From the NCBI GenBank assembly GCA_001600875.1, contig BCLD01000004.1:942553-1006552 (forward strand): a stretch of 64,000 nucleotides of DNA, in the 5' to 3' direction. The notes under the pieces were generated by a model that did no database searches, was not told where the DNA came from, and saw only the letters and a program-made list of their open reading frames with translations. The DNA is from Solicoccozyma terricola (taxonomy: Eukaryota; Basidiomycota; Tremellomycetes; Filobasidiales; Piskurozymaceae). How positions within the stretch are numbered: position 1 is the stretch's first letter; the number at the start of each line of letters is the position of its first letter. Shown here piece after piece: positions 11,551 through 22,697 of this stretch. The translations under genes and the position numbers were made by a program.

Positions 11551-12860
11551 GGCGCCAGGGGTTTACGGAAGGAACTCGGAATTGGGTCAAAAGTAAAGGG
11601 TGGCGATAAAAACCACAGTATGGATTGTTGGTCGAATTTGTTTTGATCCCCCTTCTCGTTTGTCAAAAAAAAAAAAGAACGGAACCCTTCCCACTGGTCT
11701 CTATATACCCATTCCTTATCTGACTTGAAGGCTTCATTTACCAAGTCATGCTGTCAGTTGTTATTTCAGGGTGTACTCGACCCGTCTTAGCCATTCGCTA
11801 TTGGAGTAGAATTAATCCCTCATCGTCAGGCTGCGGTGAGCCGCCCCTCTTCGACTGTGTGAAGGGACGCGCTGTGCTGGCGGACCAGACTTGAAACTTG
11901 AGCGGATACATGTGTTCTCAAAAGTTCTAGAGTAAACAATGTCCCTCCAACTCAGATTGGTTCGCAGTGATGGGTGTTGGTTGCGCGGTTTATTGCCATT
12001 CGAGGAGATTTCGCAAACCTGGGACGCGTCTCGGTTAAAAATCCCTCAATCTAGCATAATTCGGCCAAATGGCGAGGAAGGCGAGGTTTGCTGAGAGAAA
12101 CTCCAACGGTGGAACTGGGCAGCTTGAGGGGGACATGGCAACTGTCTAGCTCTTACCTCTGTCGGTTGCGAGTGATTATCGGCTGCCTTGTTGACGACTG
12201 GTGGGAGGTTGTGTTGAGCTTTGGAAGTGAATGGAATGACCCAGTTGGGAGGTGATTGTCACTTTGAGCCCGCCCCCAGCAACCCGATCTAACTATACAT
12301 TGATGTCCTGCTTTCTTTCCACCACGAAGGATGAATGATCGTTGAGGGAACACAAAGCTGAAACGAAACGAAACGAAACCTGAGTACTAGACGGTCGAAT
12401 GAGCGTTGCCAAGTAGCGTTGTAGCGTTGTAGCGTTGTCGCTGAACGGGAGCGGGAACGGGCCCATTTGTGTTTTGTGCTCCCGGCCAAAGGGACTCACA
12501 AGCGCGACCACCCACACCACCATCCACCCCCTGAACCATATCACAGACCACACTCCATCGAAAAAAAAACACAGGACCCAGTTCATCGTCACATCCCTCG
12601 GCGGGGACAACTTCTCCGTACCCTTCCCCCCTTCCCCCATTCCCCCCCAAAACACAAAAGATTCAAATCGGGGCGATATTCTACTGTCCTTTTTCGTCAT
12701 CCCCCGATCGTCTGGCACCCTTGACCTCGAACACGACCGAACACAACACTGAAATTCCTCTCTGTCTCTCTCTACGCATGGTATAATTCCCATCTCAACC
12801 CTTCCTTTACCGGTCGGGAAAAGCACAGACGAAAACATACACACACACACACACATATCA
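11551..12860. promoter_or_regulatory. Divergent promoter between HAK and Hsp20-like gene
   Basis: About 1.3 kb without a supportable gene. It contains a lone ACGCGT at 12024-12029, a CGAAA tandem stretch near 12360-12380, three tandem copies of a GTAGCGTTG-like unit at about 12411-12437, a CT-rich run near 12760-12775 and a CA dinucleotide repeat at about 12837-12856 directly before the Hsp20-like ATG. A two-codon uORF (ATG GTA TAA) lies at 12778-12786. No clear heat-shock element (repeated nGAAn) was found. Confidence 0.5.
12837..12856. repeat. CA microsatellite in 5' leader
   Basis: CA repeat ending five bases before the Hsp20-like gene's start codon. Confidence 0.85.
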
Positions 12861-15637
12861 ATGGCAGACCATCGAGTTGATGATCCGGGTCGAACCCGAT
12901 TACCAATCACCACCACCACCACCTCATCATCTTCGTCGTCGTCGTCGCCCACAAACACTATACCTCGACTATCTACTCGTTTCAAGTCTTTATCGTTCTC
13001 ATTCAGAGGTGGGAAACGATCACCTACATCTCCCGATTCATCATCAGCTGGTGATTACCAAGATGATGAAGGTGAAGTAGGTGTTCTTGTAGGAAATGAG
13101 GGTTCAGCTCATACAAGTACTACGTCACTCATTTCAACATCGATATCGGTATTTGGACCTGGCTCAGAATCAAGTCAAGGGTCATCGTCGGCGTCTGTGA
13201 TGACGAGTATGTCTGAGGGTTCTAGTGATAATGAAGAGTTGTTGGATGATATCAAAAGTGGAAAGGAAGATACGAAGGGGAATACAACGATTCAAGTCTT
13301 ACCACCATCATCATCACCGTGTTATCATCCAGATGAGGGAATGAGAACCCCTTCGGCTTTACAACCAACTTTTAATATCTCACATCCAACTTCTTCCTCT
13401 CTTCTTGAAACGTCATCGAAACATTCACCATCCCACGTATCACCATCCTCGACCTCGACCTTGACTTCGACCTCGACCTCGACCTCGACCTCGACTTTGA
13501 CCTCTCCCTCTGCAGCGCATTCTCGTCCATCTTCACCCTCTTTTCGAGTCCTTTCATCTCGCTATACCGATTCAACAACTTCACTTGATGATATGACACC
13601 GAGAGCCGAAATGCCACCGGTGTTGGGAATATCATCTGTTTCGGGAGATGATGAAGGAGTTGGAGTTGGAGTTGGAGGTGGAGGTGGAGGAGGAAAGAAG
13701 AAGATGAGTCCTTTGAAAGGTGGATTGAGTGGATCTGGTTCTGAAGAACAAGGTTATTCTTCCCGATCGCGAAATGGAACTATCAAACGTCGATCTCATA
13801 CACCTGATTTAACATCAACAATTGATCAACATCGTAGGTCTTCCAGTAATTCAGCAAATAATAGGAGTACCACATCTCGAGATTCATACTTTCCATCACT
13901 CGACGATATTGATATTCCGTCTAATTCGGAGGTATCTTGGGATTCATCAGATACGCAATCGAAAAGGTCCCGCGGGGTTGAACCGATTGATGCGGAGATC
14001 TCACCGTTATCTACTGAACCTACACCTGTCGGGGAGATGGGTGGTGATCATTTGGGAAAAATATCCGAGATATCGAGGCAGGTTTCCGATGATGATTGTG
14101 AACCTTGGCCTTCTTCTCTTCGACATGGACCGACACCGATTGGGTTTGGTGGATTAGGACCGATGGCGTTGTCGCCTGCGAACATCGATGCAGAAGCCAG
14201 CGGTGGCGGAGGAGGATTCAGTGTTGGTATATCAACTTCGACTCCATCTGATCCTGGGATGTCAATGATGAGCGGTAGTAGTGCAAGTTGGGCGAATAAA
14301 ACATTGGAAGAATACGCATACGCAGCTCATGAAGGTGTTGATACGTTCACGTCTGGTTGTGAAATCTCAACACCGTTATCTCCACCACCTGGGTATCCGA
14401 TGATGATCAAAAATAATAATAGGTCATCGAGTGGGGATCGGAGGTCGACTTCGCAGTCGCATTTGAGTTGGGGATCACATCCGGGTTCCAAGGAAGGTTC
14501 TCCGACTACATCGCCGTCCGTAGATGGAGATCCAAGAGGATCATTATCGAGTTCTTACTCGACGTCAAGTGGAGCATCAGGTCCTTTGATTCCGGTTGAA
14601 TCAATGTCCAGACGGTCTTCTTTCAATCCTTCACCAATATCCGAGGAGGATCATCAGCCAGAAGTACTCACTGATCCTACCCAGAACCAAAGTTCGAATC
14701 CATTCGAAGGGACAATCACTATTGATACCAACCCCCAACGATATCTAATCTCAGCAAAACTCGAAGGTTTCAGGGTAGAGGATATCACTATCGCTGTTAA
14801 ATCGGTTAACCCATCGTCAAGTTCCGCATCAAAGTCTTCTGTTTCATCTCGGAATAGCATGCTCATAGACAATGACTCAAGAAGATCATCATCAGCTTCA
14901 AGTCGATCGCGTGATGGAGCAAGGGATGGATTTGTAAAGCAAGGTGTAATTCCAGAGAAGGGAGATGCACAGGCAGGTATTACGGGTCTGGTTGGTAATG
15001 ACTCGGGGCATAGAGGAAAGGCGGGCAAGGTATTGCATTTGTTGGCGGATAGATGGGATGATTCTGGTTAGTAGTTACGAGGGGAATTGACTTTTTTTTT
15101 TTGGTCTGGCCTCCTCCTAATCTGACCCGGGGTTAATTTTTGGTTCAATTCTGTGTAGCCCACTTCGAACGTCGTATCACCTTTGGAGTCGATGCGGATT
15201 TCTCTGGCGGTGTCAAGGCTAAATTCGACGGATCCGTGTTGAACATTGAAGGTGAGATAATCTTTTCAAAACGAGTCGTTTGAACGAATAACAAATGACA
15301 AGGGGGAAAAAGCTGCTAACACTGGTCACTATTTTCTCTTTTAGTCCCTCGGCGTCCTGGTAAACGGTACAATGACCGCCTGTCAATGGCATCGCCATCC
15401 ACCAGTGATCCTCCCAACTTTGACATGCGTAGCTCCAGCTTCCGCGGCGACAAACACGGCATCGGCAGCTTCCTCGCTTCAACAAACAACAACTCACCTT
15501 TCGCAGGTCATAATAATAAACGTCGAACGTCGGCATGGGATTTAGCGAGAGAGGAGAGATATGCAGCTGCCAAGATGATGGATTGGCAGGCTCATTCGGA
15601 TGTGCTTAAGAACGTGAATGAAGGAGATGGAGAGTGA
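12861..15637 (+). CDS. Ser-rich protein with split alpha-crystallin (Hsp20-like) domain
   Basis: Three exons: 12861-15066, 15159-15251 and 15345-15637 (donors GTTAGT and GTGAGA; phases agree), giving 863 residues. Residues 1-610 are low-complexity, rich in Ser, Thr, Pro and Gly, with Ser/Thr repeats, and are probably disordered. At about 612-770 lies an alpha-crystallin fold: NPFEGTITIDTN, RYLISAKLEGF, DITIAVK, then KVLHLLADRW, HFERRITFGVDADFSGGVKA and SVLNIEVPRRP, close to the usual GVLTIxVP-type end of small heat-shock proteins. A Ser/Arg-rich insert of about 70 residues (about 651-720) interrupts the domain. The C-terminus (MASPSTSDPPNF... to NEGDGE) is again polar with SAWDLAREERYAAAKMM near the end. 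Chaperone activity is plausible from the fold; the long Ser-rich head suggests a regulatory or scaffold role instead. The exact function is unknown. Confidence 0.8.
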
Positions 15638-15803
15638 GAAGAGATCTGAAGCGATCTGGACGACGATTTAATCATTACGCATTCCCCCGTTCGAGGGTCT
15701 ACTGTATCCCCTAGCGCAATGTATCGCGTAACAACTATTCGATGTCGGTTGATGCCCCCTACTTTATATTTTTGCCCCTGACCGCTCGTCTCCGCCCGAT
15801 CTG

Positions 15804-15809
15804 ACGCGT
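15804..15809. promoter_or_regulatory. ACGCGT (MCB-type) box before MMS22
   Basis: Palindromic ACGCGT, the binding core of fungal MBF cell-cycle factors, 99-104 bp upstream of the MMS22 ATG. The leader that follows contains repeated CATCC units (about 15865-15885). The same arrangement is seen before DCC1 and FEN1. Confidence 0.5.
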
Positions 15810-15907
15810 CCATCCGTAGACTCAACCAACGCGACCTCCGACCGCCGACACCCCGTACAGGACATGCCATCCATCCATCCAGCCAGCCGTGGTCCCATCC
15901 CGAATTC

Positions 15908-18900
15908 ATGGAGGAGAATGAGGAAGACCCTTTAGGATGGTCAGACCACTCAAATGGCACGAATCAACATGTAGTACGTCGAACGACGAGGAGAATCGGT
16001 GAGGAAAGATTACAAACGCTGGACAGTGTCGAATGGGGGGACTGACACTAAGCGTGTTTAGATATTCGGACCGTAGCATCTGTTCTACCTCAAGGCATCC
16101 CACAGATGGAAGTGGTACCTACATCGGATGACGATGAGCTCGAGCTCGACCGAGCTCTCCAGCAGACTTATTGGATGGATATGGCTGCTCCTCCGGTTAT
16201 AGACCGCATGGATCTGAAGACAAATAGCAGGGAGAGTCGGGAGAGTGGAGATGCAGAAGAGTCTGATGACGAGCTGTTGTTGAGACGCCGAATGGATGTT
16301 GAAAATAAGAACCTTGCAGGAATAGAAGGAAGAGTTGGGAAGGAGGTCAGGATGGGAGATGAAATAGATGAAGAGGTGGAGCTATTATCATCTCAAAATC
16401 AATCGATCTCTTCACCAAAGGACACTGGCGCTTCAAACACCACCTCTACATCGCAAGTGGAGCCACGTTCACCTCGCATGGAATCTCCAAAGAACCCAAC
16501 CATCGCATACATTAGATCCTCTCCCAAAGAATCTTCACCTCCGAACGACGCTACATTCGTTGTCATTCCAAGTCCACCCATTCCGACTCTACACGCCGAC
16601 TCAGCTCCGTATATCCAGGATGATGGTATGGATATTGATCATGGCGTGAAGGATCAATCACCGCCGCAGGAAGATACGAATCATACGAATATGGTAGAGG
16701 CGTTCCGAGACATCACGGAATCCAGCACTGCTTTACCTTCCATGGTAACACCCGCCATTGAACAAATCCTGCAAGGCGAGGTCCAGAACTTCCCAGTGGA
16801 CTTTACCGATAACACTGAGATTCGCTCTGTTACACCTACCCCAGGACGACGAACATCTACGTCATCAACTCCTCGTCGCGATCGACGATCTCAAGTGTCT
16901 AATCGGGAACAGACAAGCTCCCTTAGTTCTCTTTCACCACCACCGGATGAAGTTACGACGCCAACTCTCGCTTCCCTCGCACCGTTACCTCACCCCGAGG
17001 CCAATCCTTCACCCGATCCTTTGGCTAGGCGTGAATCCGAACTTCAAGCATTTCAACGAACTCGTACATTCAGGACACGGACTGCTATTCAACTTCAGCC
17101 TTACACTCGAGAGAAGAAGATATATACTGCTGCTATTCGACGAGGGGGGAAAAGGTTGATCGAGGAGTTGTTGACTTATGAGCATCAGCCGGAGGGCTCA
17201 ACGTCTCAGAATGAAGAGAGCTTCAGAGGGACCGGCATAGATCAAGATCAGGATGCAGAGGAGGAAGAAACGGAGATCGATATGACTGTAACTCCTCCTG
17301 TCCATCCTGAGGATCAAGACTATGACGAGTACTATCTACGGTATGGAGAAGTGGCGGAGGGAGATGATGATGAGAGATTACAAGAGATCACGAAGAATCG
17401 ACAAAGAAATGAGGAGAAGGCACGGAAGGTAAAGGCAAAAGAGGAAAGGCAGGCCAGAAGGGTGGAGAAGGAATTACAGAGAGAGATCAGAGAGAGGGAG
17501 AGGATGGAGAAGGAAGAGAAGAAGAGGAAGAAAAGAGAAGAGAGGGAAGCTAAGGAGCATACTGTAGCTGCGAGAAAAGGGAACCGTGGAGGAGCGAATA
17601 GTGCACATGATGAGCGGCGGGCGAATCGTGCTGAAAGTGTGGCTTCAGACCAGGTGAGGATCGATGTTGCGGACGTTGAATCGCATACTTGTGTTCTTAT
17701 CGCAAGGCGCACTCACCCGCAGAACCGACCAAGAGCAAAGCGAAAGCGCAAGACACCGCGGTCAGACAACGCCTCGGATCAAGACGACCTACCTACGTCT
17801 CGCTCCATAGTTATTCAAGGAGCGGAAACTGCGTCGTCCAGATCGACTTCACGACCGACTACACCATTTGAAAACTTTGGAGACTTCAGTGCAGAGGACG
17901 GGGATTCACCGATTACCTTGTCGAATCGGGATCGACCTTCTTCTGCGTGGCAAGGGCCGACAGGACGACGACGCGGCAATGTCATCTCCTCGGATGAGGA
18001 AGAAACTACCGACTTGGAGAACCCGCTTCTGCCACCGGTCGTTCCGAGGAAGAAAGGCAAAGCACTTGATCGCATGCTTCCGGCCTTCATGATCAAGCGT
18101 CTCGCAAACGATGCCGAGAGAAGGTTCGCTCACCGGCGACCGCTGGATGAAAATGCCATCTCGACCAATCGACCAGGTCAAGCAAGGCCTAAGAAGCGTG
18201 TTAGGCCCGCAGACGACGAGGATGATCTCCGAAACTTTTTTGTCGACGAATCAGGCATTGAATCCGTCCAGCCGTTCAACTACGGAGATCACAACTCTGA
18301 TATCGACATGCACGTCCCCTACGCCGAGTTCACCGACCTTGTCTCGATCTCTTCGTCTTCTAGTAGCGAGGAGTCATCTCCACCGTCGGATAACGAAAGC
18401 ATCCGAGATTTGGTCAGAGGTGACTTCGAGCGAGTGCTGCTTGGCCCTCAACGTGGAGTGCGTCAGCCTTCTGCACCGAAGAGAGCGCATCCGCTTCGTC
18501 AAGCGCATAGAGCGCCTTCTCTCTCGGCATCTCCTCAGCCTCATCGATCTGACGGACATTTGCGTCAAAGTCGCCTGGATTTTGGTCAGATTACGAAGCG
18601 AAGGCGAGCGCCTGGCAAACAACGACGATCAAAGACCTCGCACAGAAGGCCGCGCCGCATTGTACTGGATGATGACAGCATCTTTGAATACCAGGAGGCA
18701 CGGGAGGTCGACAGCCGTGACATGCGGCCTCATCGACACGTTATCTCAGGCTCAGCCGATCGCGCCAGAGCAGGGACACCACAACAACCTGGACCGCGTC
18801 TTACCAGGCGCCCACCTGCGCCCGCCCCTCGGCACGGTCGAAACTCAGTCTCTCCAACAACAGTCACTGCTCGCAGTGAAGTGACGGACTCACCATATGC

Positions 18901-21900
18901 CGAAGTGGAACCTGCCCAGATCTGGTCTTCAATCAAACAATTTCAGTTGGACTTTGAGCTCATCCCCTTGCCATCCGATGTGAATCTAATTGGTCAGGAC
19001 TTCCCGACACTGGCTGACTTCCAGAGATTGCACGCAACGCCTGAGCAGACCTCGTTTCAACACCCGGAGAACATCGAGGTGTACGGCGTCGTTCTGCATC
19101 CGTCGCTGCATCCTGACGAATTGGAATCGTTGCTGCCGTTGCTCTTCGAAGGTCTGCGTAAGGATGTGCTCGGCGTCCAGGACGATATACGCGGACCTAT
19201 GACCCTGGAACTGAGCATCCGGTATTTGGTCGAATACATGGGCTCGAGAGATCATATCCGTCACCCGTCCTTGACCAAGGTGTTTTTGGACTGTGTCAAC
19301 GAGCTCGAATGTGTTCTCGATGCTGCCGTGGTACCCAAGCAAGCGGAACAAATGATGCTGGCGAACGCTCTCCTCCGAGGCTGTTGGGCTGTCCTCACGT
19401 TAGGGATGATGGTCAAAACAGTCGGATCGGAGACCAACGCTGCCCCGACCGCTCTCATCGAAAGGCACGCCAAGCTTCTCATCCGTAAACTGCTCGAGTA
19501 TGGCTTTCATCGCACGATGCGTCCGCTTAAGGCCATTATGGCGCAACAAGCGGACTCCAGTGAGGTGGAAGACCTCTCTGTGCGGCTGTGGGTCTTCCTC
19601 ATACACTCACTCGGACGCGGCGATCTCGGGTGCCCTTCGCAAAAAACGAACGTCTCTACTGCCTTCGATCGCCTTTTGCTCTCAACGCTAGATGACGTTT
19701 ATCCGAAGAGCCAGACAGGCCCAATGGCAAGCGAAAAGCTTTGGTACTTGACGTTCGGCGTCAGTGTGCTGAAGCAGTTCGACGAGGATGGGAAGACCGG
19801 TGACTTGTTGGAACCCAAGCCCGGATGGCCACTGGTCCAACGCGCCATTCAGACTGTCAGGGTACGTCCGCTAAGCGAAAGTACAGAGCTGCGATTGCGT
19901 CACGATCTGAAGATGCGGGACCGCTACGTCAAGATCATGGTCGCACGCTGTCTGAAGATGATCACGATATGGCAGTGGCATTGCGACGGAGATAATTTCG
20001 CCATGGCAACACGGGATCTAGGAACTATCTTCAAAGAGCGGAGCCACCGCAATTTCCCCAATGAAGACGCGGGCGACTACCCTCTTTTTCTCAGTGCGTA
20101 TGACCTCGCTCTGACTGAACAAGTAGACCTTGAAGATTCAACGTACAATCTTTACTTGAGACTCATCTGTCTGACGGCATCGGATATGGTCGGGATGGCA
20201 ACATCTGTCGCCACGGCTGAGCATGTTGTGCGAGACGTGCAGCGGCTCATGATGTCCATCTTTCCGTTCAGTCCTGTGCCATTTGGCAAAGGGAGCCCAC
20301 CTACAAATCGGCAGCTTGCCATGCTCATCAACCGCTACAGCACGCTCATCGTCAGCAACATATTCGTCCCAAGCCTGTCGGACTGGTTGCTGGCGAATGC
20401 AACCAAATGGCTTGACTTTCAACAGGCCGATCTGGCGTCCCGAAACATCATTGTTCGAGGCGTTATGTATTTCGCCATTGCGTGCCGACACCATAACACT
20501 TCTGTTCGTTCGCCGGTCGAGCAGCTTGCGGCCATGTTCGGCACTCTGATGGAGGAGTTGTCTGGTTTGGCGAGTGCCGATTCCAGGCGCATAGAGATCC
20601 AGCGCAGTCTCGTTCTCATCATCGGTTCGTTTCGGCATATCATCAAGCATCATTCATTCGAGGTAGCCAAACAGGGGACGCCATCATATCCAGACCCAGT
20701 GCTTATGCATCCATGTGAGTGTGACTTTCTCCGATATCCCCTCTGCGTGCTGATTACGTTCTTTTCAAGGCTGGATTGACCGTTTGTCGTCTGCGGACCT
20801 GATTACGGACAGGCGTTCGGGGAACGAAATCGTTACCTGTATTCAAGCCTTCCTGGATGAGAGAGCGGCGGCGCTGCCCGATGCTGTCAAACGAACACGA
20901 GCTGCCCGGCTAGAGGATGACAGCCAGAACAGCGAATTTGGGTCGATGGGTTTGATGTTTAGCGATGTAGATTTGTTGGCTTTGGGGGCTGAGCCACCGC
21001 CACAGGAGCCGGAGTTGACCATGGATGCGCAGTTCGCGGAGGCGAGTCAGGCCGAAAGAGCTCGCGGGTCGAGTTTTTGGCTCATCTAAATTGCGCCTGA
21101 ACAGGTTGTACTGCACAAGATCTCTCCCGGCATCTATCGTCTCTTGTCCAACATGTTCTCGGGTGATGAGATTGCCACCCTAGATGGTCGTGACCGAGCG
21201 GACCGTCAAGTCTACATCTCCAAGCTGACAAAATGCTGGGCAGATTGCGCATGTGTAGTTGTGGTTGATCATCATTTGAGGGTCAGTTGTTTGAAGCCAG
21301 CTGGGTCAGGTGAAGAGCCTTAGCTGAATTTCTTGCGAATGAAAGGACTGGTCGACGTATATCGGGCATGGTGGCGAGTCTTGGACACGACTCGGAGATG
21401 ATCACGGTCGACGTCAAGTGGGAATGAACTTTATGCTCAACGTCGCTCGTCTAGATCCCAACGCCTTCGAGGTATGTATGGTGCGTAGGGCATATGTCAA
21501 CAGGACAAATGTTAATTGCAGCCCCCCTCCAGGCATACAGCGAGGACTTTGTCTCGTTGCTTTTTCAAATCATCGTCTCGGACTCTCTTACGGTCGAACA
21601 TCAATTCGTGTCTGCTGTAGAGCGCATGCCAGGAGCCCTCACACACCCACTACTGGAGGATGCGTTTCCAGCCCACGACACCGAATTTGATCGAGGCGAA
21701 TTCCTACGACAGAGGATGTTCATCATGCAGGGTGAGTGGGGGCGCCGTTGAGCAGATAGGGGTCCGCATAGTCGAATCAACTGACCACCTCCTTCCTCTC
21801 CGAAGGCTTATTCCGCAATATACCCAAGGTCCTCCGAGCGACGTACATACCAAGCAACGTCAAAGCGCTCGCCTACGCGTGCGTGACTAAACTTCTCGGC

Positions 21901-22163
21901 GCAATGGAGTTGAACTATAGGGCGAGTCTGACGGTTGATTGGTCTTTTGAACGACTGTACTGATTTTTATCTATGTTGTCACTATTTAGCTCATTTCGGC
22001 GCATAAATGGGACCAACGCCGTCAATACTCTGCGTTTTGCGACGAGGTGGTTGAGAATCTGAAAGACATTGCAGGGTCACATATTACGAATGAGTCGGTG
22101 CCGAAGCTGAAGATGTTTCCATTGGAAGCCGCTGCTGCACCGTTGACAATGGATATGTCTTGA
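15908..22163 (+). CDS. MMS22: Mus7/MMS22-family replication fork repair protein
   Basis: Known family role: works with a cullin ubiquitin ligase (Rtt101/Rtt107 in budding yeast) to help damaged replication forks recombine. Start chosen at 15908 (MEENEEDPLGWSDHS): a GTGAGG donor at 15999 and acceptor at 16060-16061 then join in frame to TVASVLPQGIPQ. The N-terminal 900 or so residues are acidic/basic low complexity with coiled-coil-like KEERQARRVEKELQ and repeated basic patches. The conserved part starts near 18900 (AQIWSSIKQFQLDFELIPLPSD) and runs to the end, including ESWTRLGDD...DPNAFE, the most conserved family block. A further in-frame 69-nt intron is likely at 17654-17722. Two introns near the 3' end (21042-21104 and 21922-21989) require GC donors. 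The stop at 22161-22163 follows PLTMDMS. Size is about 1,900 residues. Confidence 0.8.
21042..21104 (+). other. Inferred GC-AG intron in MMS22
   Basis: Exon ends DAQFAE at GAG, followed by GCGAGT (close to the known GC donor form AG|GCAAGT), a CTAAA branch-like site, and CAG at 21102-21104 before VLHKISPGIY. Without it the frame hits TAA at 21087-21089. No phase-compatible GT donor is present nearby. Length is 63 nt. Confidence 0.65.
21922..21989 (+). other. Inferred second GC-AG intron in MMS22
   Basis: Exon ends GAMELNYR at AGG, followed by GCGAGT, and resumes after TTTAG at LISAHKWDQRRQYS. The GT two bases further on gives the wrong phase. Length is 68 nt; reading through meets a stop. 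Confidence 0.65.
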
Positions 22164-22697
22164 TGTGGAAAGCATACCGATTGTTATGTAATGACGATTT
22201 TCTGACGATCTATCTTAACACCATCGGTGGTCGCACTGTCGTAGGTATATCGTGCGGGAGAAAGGGGAGGGGGTGGGAAACGGTCACACGAGTGGAAGTG
22301 ATTCAACGCAGACCCATTCCGTAGCCTCCATGCCAGCTGGTAACCATCCAACCTGGAATGATGCCCTCCGAGAAAGTCGCGGTGCCATGAGAGAAGACTT
22401 TGGTCATTGAACCGTCCCCGAATGATTCTCGATTGACAATGCGCCGCCGCTGCCGAGTTGGGGAGTGCCAACTTGGCATGAAAAGCCAACAGGGTTTGCC
22501 TCAGCCACAATGTCACTAATGCAGATGAAATCGTCACGAATAAGCATACCACTCCTCGAAACCTCTCAAGTACAAACGTCCTCGTAATGTAAATACGACG
22601 GGTCATCCCTGAAAACTAAAACGGATCCGACTAAAAGCTTTCACCCCTCGACGCACAACCGCCATCCTCACCCGTCGCTCTCTTGCTCGAACTTTTT
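22164..22697. other. Convergent intergenic region MMS22/DCC1
   Basis: The 534 bp between two convergent stop codons should hold both 3' UTRs. Open frames here look unconstrained and no RNA gene was recognised. Confidence 0.5.

Noticed and set aside
12293..12985. Minus-strand open frame of 230 codons between HAK and the Hsp20-like gene
   Set aside because: Low-complexity (DDDDEDDEVVVVV, Cys/Val runs) and overlaps the Hsp20-like start; no family features.
21087..21089. In-frame TAA making MMS22 look like a pseudogene
   Set aside because: The conserved protein resumes in the same frame; a 63-nt GC-AG intron with branch site removes the stop.
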